Source: CABRXV01 sp900754955
GTDB lineage: Bacteria > Actinomycetota > Coriobacteriia > Coriobacteriales > Eggerthellaceae
Reading direction: 5' to 3'
Assembly: GCA_902475005.1 (NCBI GenBank)
Contig: CABRXV010000051.1
Span: 1 to 14,120, forward strand
DNA: 14,120 bases
This document shows, piece after piece, positions 1 through 8,026 of this stretch. Every line of letters begins with the position of its first letter. The first letter of the stretch is position 1. Made by a program: the position numbers and the translations under genes. Below the pieces are notes generated by a model. That model searched no databases, was not told where the DNA came from, and saw only the letters and a list, made by a program, of their open reading frames with translations.

Positions 1-3
1 AAA

Positions 4-35
4 AAGAAGCCCCGCCGACGTCGGCGGGTCTTCTT
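4..35 (-). terminator. Intrinsic terminator, probably bidirectional
   Basis: A near-perfect inverted repeat has arms AAGAAG plus CCCGCCGA, the tetranucleotide centre ACGT, one mismatched position, and the matching right arm. Read on the minus strand the hairpin is followed by a run of T (the A-run at positions 1-5), so it is well placed to end the minus-strand transcript of the NifX-like gene whose stop is at 67. On the plus strand it is followed only by a weak T-rich stretch (TTCTTCGTTT), so it might also work from the left. Confidence 0.85.
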
Positions 36-66
36 CGTTTCTGCAGAGATAGTCGCGCTTGTCGAG

Positions 67-471
67 CTACACCGTCGAGGCGAGGCTTTCGGCTATGCGG
101 TCGAATGCGTCATCGATCTCGGCGTCCTCGGGGTCGGCCTCAGCGATGGAGCAGGGCTCCACAGCGCCCATGAGCGTGTGGTTGAGGTACGCCTGCACCA
201 CCTCGCGCGCGGTGCCCGAAACGCCGGCGACAACCTCCACGCCGGCAGCGCACAGCTCGTTGGCCATGTCCATGTCGATGCCGCCCGAAATAATGGTGTC
301 GAACCCGAGCCCGATGACGAGCTCGGCACCTTCATGGCTCGTGCAACCCATGTTCGGCAGGTTGCGGCATTCGGTTATGATGCCCTTCTCGATGGTGTAG
401 CACATGAAGCTGTCACATCGAGCGGCGTGCGCGGAGGCGTTGAGCCCATCGCACGCGACAGCGACCTTCAT
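67..471 (-). CDS. NifX/NifB C-terminal-like (dinitrogenase Fe-Mo cofactor biosynthesis family) protein
   Basis: A 134-residue protein of the small alpha/beta fold that binds FeMo-cofactor precursors in NifX/NifY/NifB C-termini. The N-terminal MKVAVACDG strand, the central GADT-like segment (LGFDTIISGGID, residues 55-66) and the GVEVVAGVSG segment (77-86) fit that family. No other nitrogen-fixation gene is in the window, so a nitrogenase role is not supported; orphan members are common in anaerobes and mostly uncharacterised. It has seven cysteines (7, 19, 24, 35, 43, 74, 107), which suggests metal or iron-sulfur handling (inference). I chose the ATG at 471 because GAAAGG lies 9 bases upstream; an ATG at 480 would sit directly on that site. 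It lies about 100 bp downstream of the helicase on the same strand and is closed by the terminator at 4-35. Confidence 0.8.
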   Translation of the reverse strand: MKVAVACDGLNASAHAARCDSFMCYTIEKGIITECRNLPNMGCTSHEGAELVIGLGFDTIISGGIDMDMANELCAAGVEVVAGVSGTAREVVQAYLNHTLMGAVEPCSIAEADPEDAEIDDAFDRIAESLASTV

Positions 472-571
472 CCAGCGCATCCTTTCAAATCGTGATAATG
501 CTACGATACCTGCCCCGTCCGGTCTTTCCCCGGTTGCGGCGGCGAGCGGAAGAATACGGGCCGAGAACGTC

Positions 572-2083
<1,512 letters not shown>

Positions 2084-2122
2084 AGGTGTCCTTTCGATGG
2101 GATCGCGGAGCGATCGGGGTGG

Positions 2123-3469
2123 TTAGCGGGTATGGGCGGGCTTGCTGCCCCAGTAGAAGTGGACGAAGTGCTTCTTGCGCATCCGCGTATCGGTGCAGGG
2201 TTCGGCCGCCGCGAGCTTGAAGGTGGCCGCCGCGATGTCGAGCGCGGCGTCGGGCTTGCGCAGAAACGACGCGTTGATGAGCATCGCGTGCGTCGACTCG
2301 GGGTGTGCGTTCACGTGGCGCAGCGTGTCGATGAGCTCGCGCGAGGTGGTGACGTGCAGCGCAGCGCCGGCGGCGGTGAGCATGCGCACGTTCGCCTTCT
2401 CCTGACCGTAGGCGCGTCCCATGAGGATCATCGGCACGCCCGCGCAGAGGCATTCCGTGACGGTCAGTCCGCCCGACTTGCAGATCACGAGATCGCTCGC
2501 CGCCATGAGCGCGGCCATGTCCTCCACGTAGTCGAACACGGTGGCGTTGGGAAGCTCGTGGTCGGCGCAGAGGCGTCTGATATGGCGCGCGTACTCCTCG
2601 TCGCTGCCCGCCACGATGACGAGGTGGATGCCCTCGAACGTGTGCAGGTAGGGGACGAGCTCGTCGAGCGAGGCGCGGAAGTGCACGTAGGGACGCGGCA
2701 GCTTGGCGCCGGCAAGTGCGAGCACGATGCGGCGGTCCTGCGGCAGGTCGAACTGCGTGCGCACGGCGGCGCGGTCGTAGGTTTTGCGGAACGCGGGGCG
2801 CGTGGGGATGCCCGTGATGAGGATGCGGTCCTCGGGCACGCGGCGCGGACGCAGCGTCTCGGCCATGTACTCGTTCGCGACGCAGAACAGGTCGGAGTGC
2901 AGATGCGACCAGAGGCCCTCCACCTCGTAGTCGGTCGGAACGCACACGATGGGGAAGTTCATGCCCGTGATCATGCGCGCGCTCACCGCCACGTTGGCCG
3001 AGGTGATGTGCGTGCACACGATGGCGAGCGGCTTCTTCTCGCGCACGTACTCGACGAACTTCGGGTACATGATGCGCGCCCAGATGGTGCCGCCGCCCCA
3101 CAGGATGCGTCCTGTGAAGGAGTAGCGCCAGGTGAGGTCGTAGATGGGGCGCGTCGCTCCCGTGAACATGGAAGCGGCGGCGTCGCCGTTGAACACGATG
3201 CGGCCGAAGTCGAGGATGTCGAGCACCTCGATGTCGAGGTCGGACGGCACGTCCACGCCGCGCGCGGACGCCTCGGCGGCATCGTCGCGCAGCAGCTCGA
3301 CCGCCTGCCCCACGGCGTTCGCGGCGCTGCGGTGGCCCGATCCGACCGAGGCGTGCACGATGAGGACGCAGGGGCGCTCCTTAGCCTCCTGCGGCTTCTG
3401 CGGTGTCTGCTCGGAAAGGGCGAGCGCGGCGGGCTCCGCCTGCGGTGCTGATGAAATCGTTTCGTCCAT
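2123..3469 (-). CDS. MGDG synthase-type glycosyltransferase (GT28 family)
   Basis: A 448-residue enzyme resembling monogalactosyl/processive diacylglycerol glycosyltransferases (MGDG synthase, UgtP) and MurG. Such enzymes move a sugar from a nucleotide donor to a lipid acceptor on the inner membrane face. The N-terminal MGDG-synthase domain begins with VLIVHASVGSGH (35-46), containing the Gly-rich loop before a conserved His. The C-terminal GT28 domain carries CKSGGLTVTECLCAGVPMI (330-348) and GQEKANV (355-361), the nucleotide-sugar binding signature. Acceptor and sugar cannot be told from sequence. Start choice is uncertain: an in-frame ATG lies at 3487 and a TTG at 3517, and no candidate has a clear Shine-Dalgarno site. 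I prefer 3469 because the gene's conserved part begins about 30 residues later. It is divergent from the GtrB-like gene across a 155-bp gap. Confidence 0.85.
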   Translation of the reverse strand: MDETISSAPQAEPAALALSEQTPQKPQEAKERPCVLIVHASVGSGHRSAANAVGQAVELLRDDAAEASARGVDVPSDLDIEVLDILDFGRIVFNGDAAASMFTGATRPIYDLTWRYSFTGRILWGGGTIWARIMYPKFVEYVREKKPLAIVCTHITSANVAVSARMITGMNFPIVCVPTDYEVEGLWSHLHSDLFCVANEYMAETLRPRRVPEDRILITGIPTRPAFRKTYDRAAVRTQFDLPQDRRIVLALAGAKLPRPYVHFRASLDELVPYLHTFEGIHLVIVAGSDEEYARHIRRLCADHELPNATVFDYVEDMAALMAASDLVICKSGGLTVTECLCAGVPMILMGRAYGQEKANVRMLTAAGAALHVTTSRELIDTLRHVNAHPESTHAMLINASFLRKPDAALDIAAATFKLAAAEPCTDTRMRKKHFVHFYWGSKPAHTR

Positions 3470-3535
3470 GCGCTCATGATACAACATGGGCGCATCGCGC
3501 GGCCCGCGTGCGCGCAAGGGGCGCGAAACGGGCAG

Positions 3536-3549
3536 AATACGTGCGTATT
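3536..3549. promoter_or_regulatory. Inverted repeat in divergent promoter region (possible operator)
   Basis: AATACG-TG-CGTATT is a perfect inverted repeat with 6-bp arms. It sits near the middle of the 155-bp gap between the divergent MGDG-synthase-like and GtrB-like genes, where a shared regulator could bind. I cannot place convincing -35/-10 pairs for either gene. The operator role is inference from position and symmetry only. Confidence 0.3.
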
Positions 3550-3624
3550 TGCGAGAAGGCGATGGCGGCAGCGTGCGGTTTCGGGTACGATGGCGTTTGC
3601 ATGATACAGAGTTGAGGAGTTTGC

Positions 3625-4620
3625 GTGCATACCTACTTTTCCGAAGCGGCGTCCGCCGACGAGAGCGGCGCCATCGCGCGCGCCCGCCGCGGCGCTGGCG
3701 TCGCCGTTCTCATTCCCTGCTACAACGAGGCGATCACCATCGGCAAGGTGGTGGATGATTTCCGCCGCTGCCTGCCCGAGGCCGACATCTACGTGTACGA
3801 CAACAACTCGTCCGACGACACCGCCGCCATCGCCCACGAGCACGGCGCCATCGTGCGCTTCGAGGGGCGCCAGGGCAAGGGCAACGTGGTGCGCCAGATG
3901 TTCCGCGAGATCGAAGCCGACTACTACCTCATGGTGGACGGCGACGACACCTATCCGGCCGAGGCGGCGCCCGATCTCGTCGAGCCGCTCGTGGCGGGCC
4001 TTGCCGACATGACGGTGGGCGACCGCCTCTCCAACGGCTCGTATGGCGAGGAGAACGACCGCGCCTTCCACGGTTTCGGCAACAACCTCGTGCGCTGGCT
4101 CATCAAGACGATCTACGGCTACGCCTTCGACGACGTGATGACGGGCTACCGCGCGTTCACGCGCCAGTTCGTGAAGACCATGCCGGTGCTCTCGGCGGGA
4201 TTTCAGATCGAGACGGAGATCTCCATCCATGCCGTCGACCACCGCTGGCGCATCGTCGACGTGCCGATCGAGTACCGCGACCGTCCCGAGGGCAGCTACT
4301 CGAAGCTCTCGACGTTCGGCGACGGCGCGAAGGTGCTCATGGCCATCGCCTCGCTGTTCAAGGACTGCCGCCCCATGGCGTTCTTCGGCTGGCTTGCGCT
4401 GCTGTTCGTGATTCTCGGCCTGGTCGCCGGCGTGCCGGTCATCGCCGAGTTCGTCACGACGGGCCTCGTGTCGAAACTCCCCTCGGCGGTGCTCGCGGTG
4501 GCGCTCGTCATCTGCGGTGCGCTGTCCATGACCGTAGGCCTTGTGCTCGACACGGTGGCGAAGAGCCAGCGCAAGGCGTGGGAGCTCGAGGTGTACCGCG
4601 CGACGGAGGAGCGCGCCTAG
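3625..4620 (+). CDS. GtrB-like / DPM1-like polyprenyl-phosphate glycosyltransferase (GT2) with C-terminal membrane helices
   Basis: A 331-residue GT2 enzyme that probably charges a polyprenyl phosphate (undecaprenyl or decaprenyl phosphate) with a sugar at the inner membrane face. The nucleotide-sugar domain begins VAVLIPCYNEAITIGKVV (26-43), followed by DNNSSDDT (59-66), GKGNVVRQM (85-93) and the metal-binding acidic motif DGDDTYP (105-111). A later acceptor-side segment, DVMTGYRAF (170-178), is typical of the DPM1/GtrB branch. Two hydrophobic helices at about 252-275 and 286-308 anchor it. The start is GTG at 3625 with GAGGAG five bases upstream; no better start exists. A GtrA-like membrane protein lies 555 bp downstream, beyond tRNA-Glu; GtrA and GtrB proteins usually work together, with GtrA proposed to help move the lipid-linked sugar across the membrane. 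The sugar is unknown. Confidence 0.92.
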   Translation: MHTYFSEAASADESGAIARARRGAGVAVLIPCYNEAITIGKVVDDFRRCLPEADIYVYDNNSSDDTAAIAHEHGAIVRFEGRQGKGNVVRQMFREIEADYYLMVDGDDTYPAEAAPDLVEPLVAGLADMTVGDRLSNGSYGEENDRAFHGFGNNLVRWLIKTIYGYAFDDVMTGYRAFTRQFVKTMPVLSAGFQIETEISIHAVDHRWRIVDVPIEYRDRPEGSYSKLSTFGDGAKVLMAIASLFKDCRPMAFFGWLALLFVILGLVAGVPVIAEFVTTGLVSKLPSAVLAVALVICGALSMTVGLVLDTVAKSQRKAWELEVYRATEERA

Positions 4621-4627
4621 CGTGCCA

Positions 4628-4698
4628 GCAGGCGGCGGTGCCGCGCGAAGCATCCTGGCCGGTGTCTTCCGCAGGGGAAGGCGACGCCGCCGCCTTGC
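4628..4698. other. GC-rich inverted repeat in the gene-free gap after the GtrB-like gene
   Basis: The gap 4621-4948 holds no gene I can support. Just after the stop codon, GCA-GGCGGCGG (4628-4638) can pair with CCGCCGCC-T-TGC (4687-4698), with a smaller CTTCC/GGAAG hairpin inside the loop. There is no T-run after it, so it is not a standard terminator; it could be an mRNA 3' structure. The rest of the gap, up to the tRNA-Glu promoter at 4893, shows only a short GGAATGC tandem copy near 4800. Confidence 0.35.
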
Positions 4699-4892
4699 GG
4701 CTATCGTAGCAGACGACACGGGACGTCTCGCAGGTGAAAGCATCCGTTGACACGGGGTTTCATCAGGGGCTTTCGGGTGTGTAAACGCCTGCGTACACGC
4801 GGAATGCGGAATGCGGGCGTGCGCGTGCGGACGCGCGGTGCCGGGGAATCGCCGCGCCGTGTTCAAGTCGTGGAGAAAAGCGAAACGGCGGC

Positions 4893-4921
4893 TTGCAACC
4901 CTCGGTGCACTTTGGCATAAT
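4893..4921 (+). promoter_or_regulatory. Promoter of tRNA-Glu
   Basis: TTGCAA (4893-4898) and CATAAT (4916-4921) are separated by exactly 17 bp, a good sigma-70/SigA-type promoter. Transcription would start near 4928, about 20 bases before the tRNA 5' end. The spacer contains CTCGGTGCAC, which recurs in the cyclophilin promoter. Confidence 0.8.
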
Positions 4922-4948
4922 GTGTGGGCTGCTTTCGGGCAGCCGCTT

Positions 4949-5023
4949 GTCCCCATAGTCTAGAGGTCAGGACGCGGCCCTTTCAAGGCTGAGACACGGG
5001 TTCGATTCCCGTTGGGGGCACCA
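4949..5023 (+). tRNA. tRNA-Glu(TTC), CCA encoded
   Basis: The acceptor arms GTCCCCA and TGGGGGC pair with one G-U. The anticodon stem-loop GGCCC-TTTCAAG-GC region has the loop CTTTCAA and so anticodon TTC, which reads GAA/GAG. The T arm CGGGTTCGATTCCCG is canonical, and the 3' end carries discriminator A and a genome-encoded CCA. It has a private promoter (4893-4921) and terminator (5035-5069), so it is a single-gene transcription unit sitting between the GtrB-like and GtrA-like genes. Confidence 0.97.
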
Positions 5024-5034
5024 TAGCAAACAGG

Positions 5035-5069
5035 CAGGTCAGTCGGAGGTTTCGGCTGGCCTGTTTTTT
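5035..5069 (+). terminator. Intrinsic terminator after tRNA-Glu
   Basis: CAGGTCAGTCG (5035-5045) pairs with CGGCTGGCCTG (5053-5063) through eleven pairs including G-U wobbles, with a 7-base loop, and is followed at once by six T. It is the textbook end of the tRNA-Glu transcript, 12 bases after the CCA. Confidence 0.9.
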
Positions 5070-5174
5070 CATCCGCAGGGGAAGGGCGCCCCATCGGCCC
5101 CGCGCGCCTGCGGCGTCTGCGCCAGGGCTCATCGCGTCTTCGCGCTGCAGGCGGGACCGGCGAGGGAGGGCTGC

Positions 5175-5597
5175 ATGCGCAAGCTCATCGAGCAGATTAT
5201 GAAGTTCGGCGTGGTGGGCGTCATCGCGTTCGTGATCGATTACGGCCTCATGGTGGCGCTCACGGAGCTCGCGGGCGTGAACTACCTGATCAGCGCCACG
5301 ATCTCGTTCATCGTTTCGGTGACGTTCAACTATTTCGCGTCGATGCGCTACGTGTTCACCCACAAGGAGGGCATGTCGCGGCGCCGCGAGTTCGTCGTCT
5401 TCGTCGTGCTGTCGGTCATCGGCTTGCTCATCAACGATGCGCTCATGTGGCTCGGTACCGATATCGCGGGTATCAGCTACCTCATCACGAAGATCTTCGC
5501 CACGGCGGTGGTCATGGTGTGGAACTTCGTCACCCGCAAGATCTTCCTCGACGCGGGCGATGCGGGCGCCTCGTCTGGTGGGGATGCGGCGGCTTAG
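5175..5597 (+). CDS. GtrA-like four-helix membrane protein
   Basis: A 140-residue integral membrane protein of the GtrA family (PF04138). These are proposed to assist translocation of polyprenyl-phosphate-linked sugars made by a GtrB partner in O-antigen, teichoic acid, arabinogalactan or glycoprotein modification. Four hydrophobic helices are visible at about 10-32, 36-56, 72-93 and 100-119. The conserved family signatures are the start (LIEQIMKFGVVGVIAFVID, 4-22), FNYFASMRYVF after helix 2 (51-61) and WNFVTRKIFL after helix 4 (116-125). The ATG at 5175 has GGGAGGG four bases upstream. The polar Gly/Ala tail has no recognisable motif. The likely partner is the GtrB-like enzyme at 3625, although tRNA-Glu and its terminator lie between them; the promoter of this gene must therefore lie in 5070-5160, where I see no clear one. 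Confidence 0.9.
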   Translation: MRKLIEQIMKFGVVGVIAFVIDYGLMVALTELAGVNYLISATISFIVSVTFNYFASMRYVFTHKEGMSRRREFVVFVVLSVIGLLINDALMWLGTDIAGISYLITKIFATAVVMVWNFVTRKIFLDAGDAGASSGGDAAA

Positions 5598-5620
5598 CCG
5601 CGCGTCGTCCCGCAACGAAA

Positions 5621-5648
5621 CAGGCCGGCGCGCGTTGCGGCCGGCCTG
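5621..5648 (-). terminator. Intrinsic terminator of tRNA-Arg
   Basis: CAGGCCGGC (5621-5629) and GCCGGCCTG (5640-5648) form a perfect 9-bp stem with a 10-base loop. On the minus strand it is followed by TTTCGTT, placing it 11 bases after the tRNA-Arg 3' end. On the plus strand there is no T-run, but the hairpin could also protect the GtrA-like mRNA end. Confidence 0.7.
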
Positions 5649-5658
5649 CTGGAATACC

Positions 5659-5734
5659 TGGTGCCCTCGACTGGATTCGAACCAGCGGCACCTTGCTCCG
5701 GAGGCAAGTGCTCTATCCCCTGAGCTACGAGGGC
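5659..5734 (-). tRNA. tRNA-Arg(CCG), CCA encoded
   Basis: On the minus strand the acceptor arms GCCCTCG and CGAGGGC pair perfectly, followed by discriminator A and encoded CCA. The D arm contains AGCTCAGGGGATAGAGC. The anticodon stem CTTGC/GCAAG encloses loop CTCCGGA with anticodon CCG, reading CGG. The T arm CTGGTTCGAATCCAG is canonical. It is convergent with the GtrA-like gene and divergent from the methyltransferase gene. Confidence 0.97.
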
Positions 5735-5752
5735 GTATCTCGGGCGGCGATC

Positions 5753-5758
5753 ATTATA
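5753..5758 (-). promoter_or_regulatory. -10 element of tRNA-Arg promoter
   Basis: A perfect TATAAT on the minus strand lies 18 bases before the tRNA-Arg 5' end, giving a transcription start near 5746 and a 12-base leader. I see no good -35 at 16-18 bp; a TTGTCA is present but 22 bp away. Confidence 0.6.
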
Positions 5759-5821
5759 CGCCAAGGCGCTGCCGACACGCTGACAATTCACCATCCCACG
5801 GCAAAACACGAGGGGAGCAAC

Positions 5822-7180
5822 ATGCAAGCGAACAACGAAATCGCATCATCCGCAGGGCAGGCACACGAGGAGGTGCGCATCGAGCGCATGAGCTACGGTG
5901 CGGCCGCTATCGGCCGTCTCGCCTCCGGCAAGACGGTGTTCGTCGACGGGGGAGCGCCGGGCGATCTCGCCGAGATCGAGCTCGTCGAGGAGAAGGAGCG
6001 CTTCGCCCGGGCGCGCCTTGCGCGCATCATCGAGCCGTCTGAGGCGCGCGAGCTCAAGATGAAGTGCACGGCGGGCTGCGGCGGCTGCCCCTGGGCGCAT
6101 CTGCGCTACGACGCCCAGATCGACGCGAAGCGCCGGGCGGTCGTCGACGCGCTCGTGCGCACCGCGCACGTCGAGGCAGCACGCGCTGAGGAGCTCGTGG
6201 GCGCCTGCGTGCCGAGCAAGCGGCAGTGGGGCTACCGCAACAAGCTCGAGCTCGCCTGCGGCACCGACGCGGCGGGGCACTTCACGCTCGGCTTCTACCG
6301 CGAGGGCACGCACGAGGTGACCAATCCCGGCTCCTGTCCGCTCGCCAACCGCTACATCGAGCGCGCGCCGAAGGCCCTGCGCGGCGCGCTGCGCTTTCTC
6401 CAACGCTCGCAGGATCTCGGCATCTACCGCGTCGGCGTGCGCGGCAGTCTGCGCACCCACAGCGTCGAGATCGCGCTCTGGACGCCGCCGAGCGCCTTCC
6501 CGCGCGCCGCGGTGGCGCGCACACTCAAAGACGCGCTCAAGGCCACCTCGATCGTGCGCGTGCTCGCCGATGAGGGCGCGCAGCGCAAGGTGAAGAAGAT
6601 CGAGGTGCTCGAGGGCCGCGGCCTGTGGGAGGAGGATCTCTCGGGCGCGCGCTTCCTCACGGCGGCGCCGTCGTTTTTCCAGGTGAACACCGCCCAGGCC
6701 GAGAAGCTCGTCGCGCTCGTCATGGACGGGCTCGCGGTGGAGGAGGGCTCCTACGTGGCTGACCTGTACGCGGGAGGCGGCACCTTCTCGATCCCGCTCG
6801 CGCAGGCCGGTGCCGACGTCGTCGCGGTCGAGACGGTTGCGTCCTCCATTCGCGACCTGCGGCGCAACGCCGACGAGAACCGCGTCGACGTGGAGGCGAT
6901 CTGCGGCGATGTGGCGCGCGAGCTGCCCGATCTCGGCGAGCTCGACGCGCTCGTGGTCGATCCGCCGCGCGCGGGCCTCGCAAAGGGGGTCGTCGACTCC
7001 ATCGCATCGGCGCGTCCCGCCAAGGTGGCGTATGTGAGCTGCGACCCGCAGACGTGGGCGCGCGATGTCGCCCTGTTCGAGCAGCGCGGCTACCGCCTGC
7101 GCACGGCGACACCGGTGGACATGTTCCCGCAGACCTACCACGTGGAGACGGTGAGCATCTTCGAGCGCACGAAGTGCTAG
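5822..7180 (+). CDS. TrmA/RumA (RlmD/RlmCD)-family RNA 5-methyluridine methyltransferase
   Basis: A 452-residue SAM-dependent enzyme that methylates C5 of a uridine in rRNA (RlmC/RlmD sites) or tRNA (U54). Order: an N-terminal TRAM-like RNA-binding domain (about 15-72), iron-sulfur cysteines 82, 86, 89 and 172, a central RNA domain, then the Rossmann methyltransferase. Visible motifs are FFQVNTAQAEKLV (285-297), DLYAGGGTF for SAM (314-322), VVDPPRAGL (378-386), the catalytic cysteine in VSCDP (C407) and the C-terminal HVE with the general base E442. The first cysteine spacing is C-x3-C, shorter than the C-x5-C of E. coli RumA. The ATG at 5822 has AGGGGAG four bases upstream; extending the frame further upstream would run through tRNA-Arg and is wrong. 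The RNA target cannot be read from sequence. Leucine codons are mostly CTC. Confidence 0.92.
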   Translation: MQANNEIASSAGQAHEEVRIERMSYGAAAIGRLASGKTVFVDGGAPGDLAEIELVEEKERFARARLARIIEPSEARELKMKCTAGCGGCPWAHLRYDAQIDAKRRAVVDALVRTAHVEAARAEELVGACVPSKRQWGYRNKLELACGTDAAGHFTLGFYREGTHEVTNPGSCPLANRYIERAPKALRGALRFLQRSQDLGIYRVGVRGSLRTHSVEIALWTPPSAFPRAAVARTLKDALKATSIVRVLADEGAQRKVKKIEVLEGRGLWEEDLSGARFLTAAPSFFQVNTAQAEKLVALVMDGLAVEEGSYVADLYAGGGTFSIPLAQAGADVVAVETVASSIRDLRRNADENRVDVEAICGDVARELPDLGELDALVVDPPRAGLAKGVVDSIASARPAKVAYVSCDPQTWARDVALFEQRGYRLRTATPVDMFPQTYHVETVSIFERTKC

Positions 7181-7183
7181 GGA

Positions 7184-7207
7184 AGCGCCCGGCGCGCGGG
7201 CTTTCTT
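7184..7207 (+). terminator. Probable weak terminator after the methyltransferase gene
   Basis: GCCCG (7187-7191) and CGGGC (7197-7201) form a 5-bp GC stem with a 5-base loop, followed by TTTCTT, directly after the stop codon. The stem is short, so termination may be partial. Confidence 0.5.
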
Positions 7208-7227
7208 GTGTCTGACGCCGCTGCGTA

Positions 7228-7270
7228 CGGCTGCGGGGCGCGCGGCGCCCGCCATGCGCTGTCGCAGCCG
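7228..7270. repeat. Nested inverted repeat in the methyltransferase-cyclophilin gap
   Basis: CGGCTGCG (7228-7235) matches CGCAGCCG (7263-7270) perfectly, and within it GGGCG (7236-7240) matches CGCCC (7246-7250). The element could fold as one interrupted hairpin. No T-run follows. Its role is unknown; no gene is supported in 7181-7441. Confidence 0.35.
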
Positions 7271-7334
7271 ATGCGCGTCGATGCGTTGCGGCGCGTCTCC
7301 AGGCTCAGCCCATAATTGAAGAATTGCTAGGTTT

Positions 7335-7365
7335 TTGGCACTCGGTGCACCGAAGCTGCTAGAAT
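7335..7365 (+). promoter_or_regulatory. Promoter of the cyclophilin gene with an embedded palindrome
   Basis: TAGAAT (7360-7365) is preceded by TGC, giving an extended -10, with a possible -35 TTGGCA at 7335-7340 (19-bp spacer, longer than ideal). Transcription would start near 7372, leaving a leader of about 70 bases. The spacer contains the perfect 12-bp palindrome TCGGTGCACCGA (7342-7353), a candidate operator overlapping the promoter. Confidence 0.55.
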
Positions 7366-7441
7366 CTTCTTTCGTATGTGAACATTTCGACGTGCGCGCT
7401 GTGAGCATCGCCGCACGTCATGAAGGGAAAAGGAGCCTGTC

Positions 7442-7975
7442 ATGGCCATGTACACCCCCGAGTATCAGCCCACTGGCGACGAGATCGCCGTCTTCCACAC
7501 CTCCAAGGGCGATATCCGCGTTCAGCTCGCCGGCAAGGACGCTCCCATCCACGTGGGCAACTTCGTCGAGCTCGCGCGCAAGGGCTTCTACGACAACCTG
7601 AAGTTCCACCGCTACGTGCCGGGCTTCGTCATCCAGGGCGGCTGCCCGAACACTCGCGACTTCACGGGCGAGGAGGTCGCTCAGATGGTCGCGCTCGGCC
7701 GCGGCAGCTTCGGCACGGGCAACCCGGGCTACTCCATCAAGGAGGAGTTCACCACCAACCCGCACAACGAGCACCACGATGCCGCGCTCGCCATGGCGCG
7801 TTCGAGCAATCCGAACTCCGCTGGCTCGCAGTTCTACTTCTGCCTCGGCGCTCAGCCGATGCTCGACTCGGGCTACACCGTGTTCGGCCAGACCATCGAG
7901 GGCAAGGACGTCATCGCGCAGCTGCGCGTCGGCGACGTCATCGAGTCGATCGAGATCGAGAACGCTGCTGAGTAG
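7442..7975 (+). CDS. Cyclophilin-type peptidyl-prolyl cis-trans isomerase
   Basis: A 177-residue cyclophilin that speeds proline isomerisation during protein folding. No signal peptide is visible, so it should be cytoplasmic. Family landmarks are FHRYVPGFVIQGG (55-67) with the catalytic Arg57 and Gln65, a GTG-rich loop (91-93), AMARSSNPNSAGSQFYF (117-133) with the active-site Phe, and LDSGYTVFGQTIEGKDVI (141-158). Length matches single-domain bacterial cyclophilins. The ATG at 7442 has AAAAGGAG six bases upstream; a second ATG two codons on is less well spaced. The TPR membrane protein follows after 51 bp with no terminator between, so the two are probably one transcript. Confidence 0.95.
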   Translation: MAMYTPEYQPTGDEIAVFHTSKGDIRVQLAGKDAPIHVGNFVELARKGFYDNLKFHRYVPGFVIQGGCPNTRDFTGEEVAQMVALGRGSFGTGNPGYSIKEEFTTNPHNEHHDAALAMARSSNPNSAGSQFYFCLGAQPMLDSGYTVFGQTIEGKDVIAQLRVGDVIESIEIENAAE

Positions 7976-8026
7976 TCTTCTCGATTCGACGTTGACGCTC
8001 GGCTAGGAGAGATCAGAGGAACACAC

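Noticed and set aside
67..471. Evidence for nitrogen fixation
   Set aside because: A single NifX-like gene with no nifHDKENB neighbours is not evidence of nitrogenase; orphan family members are common.
3470..3517. TTG start at 3517 or ATG at 3487 for the MGDG-synthase-like gene
   Set aside because: No ribosome binding site and no family homology in the added residues; the ATG at 3487 cannot be fully excluded.
2983..4956. 657-codon minus-strand open frame
   Set aside because: It lies opposite the well-supported GtrB-like gene and has low-complexity composition.
5447..5821. Upstream extension of the methyltransferase frame
   Set aside because: It would run through tRNA-Arg and the GtrA-like gene; the ATG at 5822 has its own ribosome binding site and begins the family's TRAM-like domain.
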